Shown here piece by piece: positions 34,801 through 42,278 of a stretch of 64,000 nt of DNA. Origin of the DNA: Stieleria maiorica (GTDB lineage Bacteria; Planctomycetota; Planctomycetia; Pirellulales; Pirellulaceae); contig NZ_CP036264.1 of the NCBI RefSeq assembly GCF_008035925.1, forward strand, positions 8,933,121-8,997,120, written 5' to 3'. The notes beneath the pieces were generated by a model. It did no database searches and was not told the origin of the DNA. It saw only the letters and a program-made list of their open reading frames with translations. Made by a program: the position numbers and the translations under genes. The first letter of the stretch is position 1; each line of letters opens with the position of its first letter.

Positions 34801-35701
34801 GCCCTGGGCGTTCAACTTGCACAGCGGCCAGCCGAAGACGCGGCAACACCCGTTGACCGGCGCCGAAAGCCAGTGGCGTTTCAGCCGCCCGGGGCATCAT
34901 TGCGGCGTGATCACCGCGACGCCGAACATGATGTTCTTTCGATCCGGATTCATCGGCTACTATGACCTGTACGAGGACAGCGGGACGCGGCACTTCGCCG
35001 GCCAGCGACTGGGATGCTGGGTCAACGCCATCCCCGGCAACGGGCTGGTCATGATCCCCGAAGCCAGCGCGGGATGTGTGTGTCAGTTTTCGATCGCATC
35101 GACGGTGGTGATGGAACCGAAATCGGAGAACAAGTCTTGGGGAATCTTCAGCGCCGTCGGCCCGACGACGCCGGTCAAGCGGATCGGGATCAACTTCGGC
35201 GCCCCGGGAGACCGCAAAGAGATCGCCGGCCGCGAGTGGTTCGGCTATCCGCGGCCCAGCAGTCGCGGACGGTTGGAGTTCGTGTTCGATTTGAAACCGC
35301 AACTTGCCAGCGGCGGCGGGTGGTACAGCCGCAACCTGGAATCGGTCGCCCTGGACGGATCGGAGAAACCCTGGGTTTACGCTTCGGGGGCGCGGGGGTT
35401 GAAGCAAATTGAAATCCCGCTGTTGGGCGAGGACGATCCGGCGGCCCGGTACGAAGTGAAGTTCTTGTTCGCCAATTTGGACGAAACCGACGCGGGGCCG
35501 TTTGCGATCAAGCTACAATCGGAAACCGTCAAATCGGGAATCGTCATCGCGGCCACGCCAGGAGAGCCTGCGGAAGCGAAGTCCATTGAGTTTTCCGACA
35601 TCACCGTTGACGATACGCTGTTGGTCGAACTGGTTCCCGAAGATCCATCACGGTTGCCGATCCTGTCGGGAATCGAGGTCACACGAAAGGAAGAGCGATG
35701 A
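31811..35701 (+). CDS. Secreted propeller / methyltransferase-like / propeller protein, 1296 residues
   Basis: Signal peptide at residues 1-23 (ARSIFAAIGFVCVLLTTMVRA). Residues about 24-455 form a PQQ-type propeller (YFGSDDGIVYCLRATDG, IDGDRAYFGAGV). Residues about 495-605 match a class I methyltransferase: motif I VVGSGQGRLAYELA at 499-512, an acidic residue after strand 2 (AVEPD, 521-525), and NASIDAMPFSNYFANLIVSES. NWSHQYGNVANT (649-660) starts a second propeller that runs to about 1110, with coiled, charged inserts at 805-815 and 865-895. Residues 1125-1296 resemble a malectin- or NPCBM-like sandwich (RIGINFGAPGDRKEIAG, YEVKFLFANLDETDAGPF). The next gene overlaps by 4 bp. SAM is not expected outside the cytoplasm, so the Rossmann domain may have another ligand or a structural role. 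Confidence 0.88.
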   Translation: MIARSIFAAIGFVCVLLTTMVRADWPAYLNGNDRAGFTSETLEPSLRLAWTYQSPAKPIKAWSGPRETPIEGHVMKHRVDFDDALQAVIGGGRVYFGSTVDHRLHCVDAKSGRPIWDFYTEGPIRLAPTLAHGNVYFGSDDGIVYCLRATDGQVVWKLRVGPQDDRLLSRGEMISRWPVRTGVLIDGDRAYFGAGVFPHETVYLCAVNAVDGSVIWRNDTISEQNAGRNDLSPQGYLLANDKYLYVPSGRSLPVAVDKETGKIVFQRTHSWRTDAGGVVGGTKALLGDGQVYAGGPHHFLAMDQATGDVGESWINGRQMVLAGELAYLMDGEKIFCVNRSQHAKASQEKQKWFLKLRERPTTPEKLAHAKQMMKEAMKGGIVWEYSSDFDDVLVASDNAVIAGGMNEVLMLDRESGEVLWQADVDGNVRGLAIDGDVLTVSTDSGNIYAFRSDVAGEQTATWPEPAAVPFPVDDLTEFYQAAAREILQHSAQHTGYCLVVGSGQGRLAYELAQQSELIIYAVEPDAATATASRQALERAGIHATRITVVNASIDAMPFSNYFANLIVSESMLLSGRLPGAPEVIARHLKPCGGVVILGRPATAANLPEMASVEEATAWLTQFYRQEEGEVVTGPDWQLLRRGKLPGAGNWSHQYGNVANTSFSDDHRVRDGLGVLWYGDPGPSAMINRHEAAGAPLSTNGRMFIQGTDRLMAYDAYNGNFLWEFENPGAIRTGVFNNRETHNLAASDDALYVAINNRCLALDAATGTVNATYQTPESPDGVQRAWAYLAYDNGQVFGTSTIREELEQRMRRRGLTVKSQTDSVFAVDTATGERMWTYRGSNILHTTIAIGPERIYFIDSSITPEERQQLYLKDKEDLKQLTGEAAEQAEAAMKDYDVRLAVALDRRTGEKLWEKPVDVTDTTNVSAGGGSLTLMVADGRVVLCGANANGHYWKQFLAGEFDRRKLLVLDAADGREMWSKNANYMNRPAVVGDVIYAEPWAFNLHSGQPKTRQHPLTGAESQWRFSRPGHHCGVITATPNMMFFRSGFIGYYDLYEDSGTRHFAGQRLGCWVNAIPGNGLVMIPEASAGCVCQFSIASTVVMEPKSENKSWGIFSAVGPTTPVKRIGINFGAPGDRKEIAGREWFGYPRPSSRGRLEFVFDLKPQLASGGGWYSRNLESVALDGSEKPWVYASGARGLKQIEIPLLGEDDPAARYEVKFLFANLDETDAGPFAIKLQSETVKSGIVIAATPGEPAEAKSIEFSDITVDDTLLVELVPEDPSRLPILSGIEVTRKEER

Positions 35702-36708
35702 ATCGAATGCGACAACCGTTGCCCATCATCTCAACCTTGTTGCTGTCGATCGGGCTGATCGCGATCACGGCGGCGCCGGCCGATGCCTGCCAGGTTCCGG
35801 TGTTTCGTTATGCGTTGGAACGATGGCCCGCAGACAATTTCGAACTGGTTGTTCTGCACGACGGACCGCTCGGTGATGCAGAATCAAAGCTCGTCGACAG
35901 CTTGCGTGATTCCGGACACCAATCGTCGGGATCGGCCAATTGCGGTGTAAAGGTGATCGAAGCCGGCAAGGCGCAAGACGAACTGCTGAGATCGGTTTGG
36001 GCGCAACACGGCCGACCGGGGCAAGCGGTTTTGGCGTCCTTGTATCCGGTCACGGCGCAAGAGGTCCCGGACCGCTTGATCGACGCCGGACCACTGGACG
36101 CCGACACGGTTGCCAACTTGGTCGACTCGCCGATTCGACAAGAGATCGCGAAACGACTGGTCGCCGGCGAGTCGGCGGTGTGGATCTTTGTGCCTTGCGG
36201 AGACCCCAAGCAGGACGAAGTGGCGCTCAAAAACCTGACGCGTTTTGTCCAGCAAAACGAGACGACGTTGGAGTTGCCCGAGCAGGAGGAGATCGAGGAC
36301 GAACAAGCGTTGTTGGAGCAGTTGGCGATCGAATTGCGTTTGGATTTTTCGATCCTGACGCTCCATCGTGACGACCCTGAGGAACAGTTCTTGTTGAAAA
36401 TGTTGCTGGCCAGTGAGCCGGATCTGGAAGCATTGGACCAACCGATGGCGTTCCCCGTACTGGGGCGTGGTCGGGTGTTGTACGGCTTGGTCGGCAAGGG
36501 GATCTCGGAGTTGACGATCGGATTGGCATCGCGATTCATCATCGGCCCGTGCTCATGCCAGGTGAAAAACCAAAACCCTGGGTTCGACTTGCTGATGGCG
36601 GTCGATTGGGAAAAGAAGATCGGCACGGCAAAGTTAAGTGACCCGTTGCCCGAGACGACCGGGGCACCGGTGCTGTTGACGATTCCGCCGGGGCGTAAGG
36701 CGAAGTAG
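35698..36708 (+). CDS. Secreted protein of unknown function, CQVPVFRYALERW type
   Basis: 336 residues, beginning in an ATGA overlap with the preceding propeller gene, so translation is probably coupled. Signal peptide LPIISTLLLSIGLIAITAAPADA, after which the mature protein starts ACQVPVFRYALERWPADNF. Later blocks are VWIFVPCGDPKQDEVAL, an acidic stretch ELPEQEEIEDEQ near residues 197-209, PVLGRGRVLYGLVGKGI, and FIIGPCSCQVKNQNPGFDLLMAVDW. I do not recognise a characterised family; the CQVPVFRYALERW start and the CSC motif are known to me only from uncharacterised planctomycete and verrucomicrobial proteins. The pattern of a thiol near the N-terminus could suggest a thioredoxin-like fold, which is a guess. 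Confidence 0.85.
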   Translation: MNRMRQPLPIISTLLLSIGLIAITAAPADACQVPVFRYALERWPADNFELVVLHDGPLGDAESKLVDSLRDSGHQSSGSANCGVKVIEAGKAQDELLRSVWAQHGRPGQAVLASLYPVTAQEVPDRLIDAGPLDADTVANLVDSPIRQEIAKRLVAGESAVWIFVPCGDPKQDEVALKNLTRFVQQNETTLELPEQEEIEDEQALLEQLAIELRLDFSILTLHRDDPEEQFLLKMLLASEPDLEALDQPMAFPVLGRGRVLYGLVGKGISELTIGLASRFIIGPCSCQVKNQNPGFDLLMAVDWEKKIGTAKLSDPLPETTGAPVLLTIPPGRKAK

Positions 36709-36935
36709 CTTGGAGAATGATCGACGAGCGACCTATCTGGTCGCCTGTCGTGCTGATTCGGCTACTTTTGCCGCACATTTAGTGAAAAAGTCAGGTTGTG
36801 ACGCGTGCCGATCGCGGATCACCACCGTATCGCCGCACCCACGCCGGGCCAAACACGCGTCAATACGGTATCATCAAAGGCTTGTCCTGTTTGCCCCCCG
36901 GGACCTTCTCTTTGATTCAGCCAAGGTTGACTTCC

Positions 36936-37850
36936 ATGACCACCGTCCTGATTGTCGATGATTCCGCCGTCTGCCAGCGTGTGGCCGGCGCCTGTGTCCA
37001 GGCAGCCGGGTGTGACGTACGCTATGCCGCTGACGGCTGCGAAGCCCTCGAATCAGTCAACGCTGAAAAGCCGGACATCGTCCTGACGGATCTGCAGATG
37101 CCCAAGATGGACGGACTGGAGCTTGTCGAACGGCTTCGCGACTTCTACCCGCAACTGCCGGTCATCCTGATGACGGGATTCGGTAGTGAAGAGGTGGCCG
37201 CTCGAGCGTTGCGGGCCGGGGCATCCAGCTATGTCCCCAAAGAGAATCTCAGCAAGGGCTTGAGCGAAGCTCTCCGCACGGTGATGTCGGTCGTGCACGC
37301 AATTCAGGAGCGAGAAAAGGTCCTCGCTTTCTTGGAGGAGAGTGAATCGCGATTCGTGCTGGGATACGAACCGGGGGGGATCCAGGCCCTGGTCGGCTAT
37401 CTACACGAACAATTGAAGCTGTTGAACTATTTTGACGAGTCGACGCTGGTGCAATTGACGACCGCGCTGAGCGAATCGATCACCAATGCGATCGACCACG
37501 GTAATTTGGAATTGGACTCCGACTTGCGAGAAGAGGACGATGGATCCTATCAAGCACTCGCCGACCAGCGGATCCACGAGCCACCGTATCGCGATCGCCG
37601 GGTGACCATCAATGCAACGCTGACGCAGTCGGAGGTCAAGTTTGTGATCAGCGATGAAGGGCCGGGGTTTGATCCGACGTCGCTGCCCGATCCGACCGAC
37701 CCGGAAAACCTGCTCAAGGCCAGCGGCCGCGGCATCATGCTGATTCGCACGTTCTTGGATGAAGTCACGTTCAGCGAAAAAGGCAACGAGGTCACCCTGA
37801 TCAAACGCCGGGACACGCCGGAGAACGGCGACGACGATCCCGAGTCGTGA
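36936..37850 (+). CDS. Response regulator fused to RsbW-like HATPase (CheY-like receiver plus anti-sigma-type kinase domain)
   Basis: 304 residues from ATG 36936, where the receiver starts (MTTVLIVDDSAVCQ). The receiver has acidic pair Asp8-Asp9, phospho-acceptor Asp52 in LTDLQMPKMDG, and a Lys in YVPKENL. After a helical linker (to about 150), a HATPase_c domain of the RsbW/SpoIIAB group follows: N box SESITNAIDHGN, DEGPGFDP, and GRGIMLIRTFLDEVTF. No HisKA domain is present. The likely role is phosphorylation-gated control of an anti-sigma antagonist in a partner-switching pathway, by analogy with known receiver-HATPase or receiver-PP2C proteins. No STAS or sigma factor gene is adjacent. Confidence 0.92.
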   Translation: MTTVLIVDDSAVCQRVAGACVQAAGCDVRYAADGCEALESVNAEKPDIVLTDLQMPKMDGLELVERLRDFYPQLPVILMTGFGSEEVAARALRAGASSYVPKENLSKGLSEALRTVMSVVHAIQEREKVLAFLEESESRFVLGYEPGGIQALVGYLHEQLKLLNYFDESTLVQLTTALSESITNAIDHGNLELDSDLREEDDGSYQALADQRIHEPPYRDRRVTINATLTQSEVKFVISDEGPGFDPTSLPDPTDPENLLKASGRGIMLIRTFLDEVTFSEKGNEVTLIKRRDTPENGDDDPES

Positions 37851-37860
37851 CCGCCCCAGA

Positions 37861-37978
37861 AAGCACGACGCCCCTTCCGATGGACGCCCCACTTCCGAGT
37901 ACGACGGCCCTTCCGGGCGGTCGCGATTCGCTGCGAAGCAGCGAGGGGGGGAATCGCCTAACGGCTAGACACCAACGG
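37861..37978. repeat. Repeat families C and B side by side
   Basis: GTACGACGGCCCTTCCGGGC (37899-37918) belongs to family C; it is joined directly to a family B half (CTGCGAAGCAGCG ... GGCTAGACACCAACG, ending 37978). The same C-B order occurs at 19871-20068. Confidence 0.8.
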
Positions 37979-38078
37979 GCGCTGCACGCGAGATGTGATG
38001 CGACTAGGCTCTCTTTGGACCTCCATCGTCCGCAATGGCGGCGAAAACCAGATCACTCGACCGAGTTCAGGCATCAAG

Positions 38079-40772
38079 ATGCATCCGCACGACCGAAGCT
38101 TCGAACGTCGTTTTCGATCGCGATCGATCGAGCGTCTTGAAACTCGTGCGCTGTTGTCAGCCGACCTGGGGAACCCCGTCGGGGACTGGGCGGCCACCTC
38201 GGATTCCGAACACCCCCATGATGAATCTGTCTGGTCCGGAGACGTGCTGTCGGGAGATGGCGACGTGCACACCGTCTATCAACAACAGGGGCTGCGTGAA
38301 ACGAAACTGGCGGAAAGTTCCTCGCCGAACTTGCGTCTGATCGCAGGTTATGTGCGCGACGGTCAAGGCAATCCGATCGAATCGCCGTTCTTGGGCCAAC
38401 GCTTGGCGATTCAGGTGCAGTTTGAAACGACCGATCTTCCCGCCGGATCAACGCACGCGTTTCACTTCACCGTCGACGGGGTCACGCTGGGCAGCGGCGT
38501 GCTGAACACCGGTGCGGGGCAGTCGGCCTACACGGGGTTTCGATGGCGAGCCGGATGGTTCGCGACGCCCGGTACCCATCAAGTCGTCGTGACAGCGGAT
38601 GCGTTCAATACGGTTGTCGAAAGTGACGAGACGGACAATTCGATCAGTTTCACCTTCACAACCGGAACGACGACGTTTGCCCAGCCGCTGATCTGGCCCG
38701 TCGAAGGCACACCGTATCACGACCACGCGTTCCTGAAATATGTGGATGTCGATCCGACCGGGGGAATCGAAGACTTTCGCGGCGGCGGATACGCATACGA
38801 CGGACACTCGGCGTGGGACATCGCCGTTCGTGGCTATGACGAACAAGACGCCGGGATCGAGATCTATGCGGCCGCGGATGGAACTGTGATCGACACCCAT
38901 GATGGGGAATTTGATCGACAAACCAACCTCGGATCGACGTTTCCGCCGGTCAACTATGTGGTGGTCGATCATGGAGACGGCTGGACGACACGATACGTCC
39001 ATCTGCGGCGAGATTCTGTTCAGGTTTCTGTTGGCGATGTCGTTTCCGCCGGCGACAAACTCGGTTACATGGCCAGTTCCGGTTGGTCCGATATCACCCA
39101 CCTCCACTTCGCGCTGGAGCACTACGGCTTTTCCGTCGAACCGTGGTACGATCCGACGACGTTTCTGCACGACTCGGTTGCAACGCTGGAGTACATCGGT
39201 GAGAGCCAATACGTGCTCAGCAACGGGATTTCCAACGTTCCCGTTGCACCACACGTTCGCGAAGGGACGTCGCAGTTCAACGTCTTTGAGCAGAAATCGG
39301 GTCAACTCGTTTACACTTGGAATTGGTTCTCCGGCGTCGAGCAGGGCGATGTGATCCATTTGGATTGGCGTCGCCCCGACGGATCGGTGTTCCGAGTCAA
39401 TCATGTCACCGCGGGCAACGATTGGGCGCACCAGTGGCGTTGGTACTCCTATTTTCTTCCCGACCAGCCCGATCTGGGGACCTGGACCATTGATGTCCTG
39501 ATCAACGGCGTCAAGCTCGCCGAACAATCCTTTGTTGTCGCGCCCCAAGGTGTTCCGGAAGCGCGCGTGTTACAGAACGGGGCGCTGATCGTTGACGACC
39601 GCGTCACCCCGATCGACTTTGGTACGATCCCGCAATCGTCGTTTGCGCCATCACGTAGTTTTGTGCTGGAGAATCATGGCGAAGCGACGCTTCATCTCGG
39701 CGACGTGACGGTCCCCTCGGGATTCACCGTCACCGACCCGCTGCCGGCCTCCTTGGCCCCCGGGCAATCGGACACATTGACGGTCCAGTTGTCGACAACG
39801 ACGGTGGGACATTTCGCGGGCCAAGTGAGGATCGAAACGGATGATGCGGACGAAGGCGTCTACGAATTCTCGGTGGAAGGGATCGTCACGTCGGTCAATC
39901 AACCGCAACAATTGATTTTAGGGCTCAGCGAACGCAAGACGTCGGAAGGAACCACGCTGTTTGGAAACGTTCGACGCAGCGATGATGGCGCGGGGACATC
40001 GGGCCCCTTGGTGGTGAATCTGACCTCGGATCCAGCGTTGGTGACCGTTCCCACTTCGGTCACGATTCCGGCGGGCAGCGATCGCGTCATCTTTCCGATC
40101 CAGACCGTCGCCGATACGAGCAGTTCGTCTGACGTTGTCGTGCAGCTTTCAGCCACCCCGGCAGTCACCCCCATGGCGCAGAACGAACTATTGCTGCTTG
40201 ACGTGCCCGCGGCGCCGACGGTCATCGAGGTGGAACTCAATGGCGGCGATCCGTCAAGGTCGTCGCTGGATTCGATCAGCGTGCGATTCGACCAGCAGGT
40301 GACGCTCGATTCATCCGGCCCGGAACCTGCCGTGAAAGTGCTGAATCGGGACTCTGGCGCGGCGGTACCGATCGAACTCGCGGCCTCGGTTGCCGATGAA
40401 AAAACCGTCCTGGAGATCACGTTCACCCGTCCGTCAGAGATCGTCGACGGGAACCATGTGTTGATCCTCAAGTCGCCGTTGATCACTGCCTCCGGATTAC
40501 AACTGGACGGCAACGGCAACGGGGTCGTGGATGCGGAGGACGACTATCGATTCGGTGATCAGGCGACCGACGCGTTCTTCAGGTTCTATGGAGACACCGA
40601 CGGCGATCGCGATGTCGATGGACAAGATTACGGTCGCTTCGGTCTCACCTTCTTGAAATCGGTGGGACAAGCGGGATTTGACTCTCGCCTGGACTCGGAT
40701 TTTGATGGGGACGTTGACGGGCAGGACTATGGCCGATTCGGGCTCCGATTCTTGCGGACCCTGCCACTGTGA
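38079..40772 (+). CDS. LEPR-XLL exoprotein: CARDB-like, M23 peptidase, ASH-like and dockerin-like domains
   Basis: About 897 residues from ATG 38079, set by the planctomycete export-type signature SIERLETRALLSAD at residues 16-29. Residues about 80-195 look like a CARDB domain. The M23/LytM peptidase follows with Zn ligands in GHSAWD (242-247) and HLHF (341-344), both intact, so peptidoglycan or protein cleavage is plausible. Residues about 540-610 resemble an ASH-type Ig domain (IDFGTIPQSSF... FAGQVRIETDD), then a Calx-beta-like segment. The C-terminus has two calcium-binding dockerin-like repeats, DTDGDRDVDGQDYGRFG and DFDGDVDGQDYGRFG. Planctomycetes have no true cellulosome, so dockerin-like ends probably serve surface attachment. 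An in-frame upstream start at 37995 would precede the signature by a basic stretch and is unlikely. Confidence 0.9.
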   Translation: MHPHDRSFERRFRSRSIERLETRALLSADLGNPVGDWAATSDSEHPHDESVWSGDVLSGDGDVHTVYQQQGLRETKLAESSSPNLRLIAGYVRDGQGNPIESPFLGQRLAIQVQFETTDLPAGSTHAFHFTVDGVTLGSGVLNTGAGQSAYTGFRWRAGWFATPGTHQVVVTADAFNTVVESDETDNSISFTFTTGTTTFAQPLIWPVEGTPYHDHAFLKYVDVDPTGGIEDFRGGGYAYDGHSAWDIAVRGYDEQDAGIEIYAAADGTVIDTHDGEFDRQTNLGSTFPPVNYVVVDHGDGWTTRYVHLRRDSVQVSVGDVVSAGDKLGYMASSGWSDITHLHFALEHYGFSVEPWYDPTTFLHDSVATLEYIGESQYVLSNGISNVPVAPHVREGTSQFNVFEQKSGQLVYTWNWFSGVEQGDVIHLDWRRPDGSVFRVNHVTAGNDWAHQWRWYSYFLPDQPDLGTWTIDVLINGVKLAEQSFVVAPQGVPEARVLQNGALIVDDRVTPIDFGTIPQSSFAPSRSFVLENHGEATLHLGDVTVPSGFTVTDPLPASLAPGQSDTLTVQLSTTTVGHFAGQVRIETDDADEGVYEFSVEGIVTSVNQPQQLILGLSERKTSEGTTLFGNVRRSDDGAGTSGPLVVNLTSDPALVTVPTSVTIPAGSDRVIFPIQTVADTSSSSDVVVQLSATPAVTPMAQNELLLLDVPAAPTVIEVELNGGDPSRSSLDSISVRFDQQVTLDSSGPEPAVKVLNRDSGAAVPIELAASVADEKTVLEITFTRPSEIVDGNHVLILKSPLITASGLQLDGNGNGVVDAEDDYRFGDQATDAFFRFYGDTDGDRDVDGQDYGRFGLTFLKSVGQAGFDSRLDSDFDGDVDGQDYGRFGLRFLRTLPL

Positions 40773-40870
40773 CGCTCGCTTCGCGAGTTTCTCGCCGGCT
40801 TTTTGAGTCCATTGTGACGAAGACGCACGTTTTGATGGGGAGCCGCTAAATACTTTTCTTGAGGTGATTC

Positions 40871-42259
40871 GTGTCTGATCTTGTGACCGTCTCCAACGGC
40901 AAACAGTTCTTCCGAATCCCGTCGGGCCAATTGCCACGAGCTCAACGTGGGGGATACTACCGCCCGGGTGTGTTGGGGCGGACCATCGTTTCCGACGGAA
41001 CCCAGATCTTTGAGATCCCGCTGGCAGATTTGCCGGCGGCGATGGCCGAGGGGTACCGCGACGTGCTGGCGATCGAACGACCATCGATCGTCTGTGACGC
41101 GGTCGATTCACGCGGCGAATCTTCCGAGGACGCCTCGGCGCGGCAGGCTCCGTCGCAGGCCGTTTCCGCCTATCGCCGCGCAGAACTGGAACAGGAAGCC
41201 TTGCATGAGCAGCTTCGCGAGGCCGTCGATGACGCGTCAATCCTTGGAAAACCATTGGCCTGGATTCGACTGTGGTGGTTCGAGCAGCGTGAAGCACTGT
41301 TGGGGCAATTGCGAACCAACGGATTAAGCATCGCGTTGCACGTGGCGTTGCTGCTGCTCCTGTCGACGATCTTCCTGGCCGAAGAGCGGATCTCCAACCC
41401 GGATATCATCACCGTTTCGACCGCGGTGGAGGAAGCGATCCAGGAGGTCGTGATCGAACAGGTGGAGGTCGAAGTCACCGAACCGGTCGAAGAGGTCGTC
41501 GAGGAAGTCACCGAGTCGATCGACGTGACCTCGGAGGTGACCGAGCAATTCGTGTCCGTCGATCTGAGCGACTCCTTTGACGGCAGTCTGCTGGCGCCAC
41601 CGGCCGGCGATGGCGATGGTGATGCGATGGAAACGCCGGCCAAGGCGAAGCTGCAGTTTTTCGGCTCGAAAACCGAAGCGGTCGATTTTGTCTTTGTGAT
41701 CGACAATTCCAACAGCATGACACAGGGCCGGTTTGAAACCGCGCTGAATGAATTGGTCAAAGCAGTCGGCAAGCTCAACAAGCGACAGAAGTTCTACGTG
41801 ATCTTCTACAGCGACACCGCCTATCCGCTGTTCCATCCCTACTCGCCGAAAACGCTTGTCCCCGCGACCACCAAAAACAAGCAGATGCTGGTCCAGTGGT
41901 TGCAAACCGTGCCGCTGTGCTTGAGAACCGACGGCAAGGAAGCGCTTCAGCTTGGATTCAACCTTGAACCGGACGTCATGTTTGTGCTCGGCGACGGAGC
42001 CTTTACCGACGGCGCCTCCCGCTACTTCAGCCAGCGACCCAACGAGGACGTCGTCGTTCACACCTTGGGGATGGAGGTGAATGCCAAGAACGCCGCGACG
42101 TTCAAGCAACTGGCCGACAAACACCGCGGGACCTATCAAGACGTCGGCGTCCACCCGCAAGCCGCCGTGATCGCAAAGCAGTTTCCGCGTCCAAAAAACC
42201 GGACGCGAAATGGCTACTGGGGACTCAAGCTGCCGGCCAACGACAACAAGATGAATTAG
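40871..42259 (+). CDS. Membrane-anchored VWA domain protein with N-terminal internal repeat
   Basis: 462 residues starting at GTG 40871 with GAGG seven bases upstream. Residues 8-30 (NGKQFFRIPSGQLPRAQRGGYY) and 42-63 (DGTQIFEIPLADLPAAMAEGYR) are an internal repeat with pattern G-x2-F-x-IP-x3-LP-x-A-x3-GY. A transmembrane helix lies at about 151-170 (GLSIALHVALLLLLSTIFLA), so the repeats are cytoplasmic and the rest outside. A Val/Glu-rich stalk (EEVVEEVTESI) leads to a VWA domain from about 270, with an intact MIDAS start Asp278-x-Ser280-x-Ser282. It is 19 bp before the next gene. VWA domains bind metal-dependent protein ligands; the partner here may be the downstream protein. Confidence 0.87.
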   Translation: MSDLVTVSNGKQFFRIPSGQLPRAQRGGYYRPGVLGRTIVSDGTQIFEIPLADLPAAMAEGYRDVLAIERPSIVCDAVDSRGESSEDASARQAPSQAVSAYRRAELEQEALHEQLREAVDDASILGKPLAWIRLWWFEQREALLGQLRTNGLSIALHVALLLLLSTIFLAEERISNPDIITVSTAVEEAIQEVVIEQVEVEVTEPVEEVVEEVTESIDVTSEVTEQFVSVDLSDSFDGSLLAPPAGDGDGDAMETPAKAKLQFFGSKTEAVDFVFVIDNSNSMTQGRFETALNELVKAVGKLNKRQKFYVIFYSDTAYPLFHPYSPKTLVPATTKNKQMLVQWLQTVPLCLRTDGKEALQLGFNLEPDVMFVLGDGAFTDGASRYFSQRPNEDVVVHTLGMEVNAKNAATFKQLADKHRGTYQDVGVHPQAAVIAKQFPRPKNRTRNGYWGLKLPANDNKMN

Positions 42260-42278
42260 GACCGGACCTGGACGGCCA

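Noticed and set aside
38079-40772. Cellulosomal protein because of dockerin repeats
   Set aside because: There is no cohesin or scaffoldin in the window, and dockerin-like ends are common in planctomycete exoproteins without cellulosomes.
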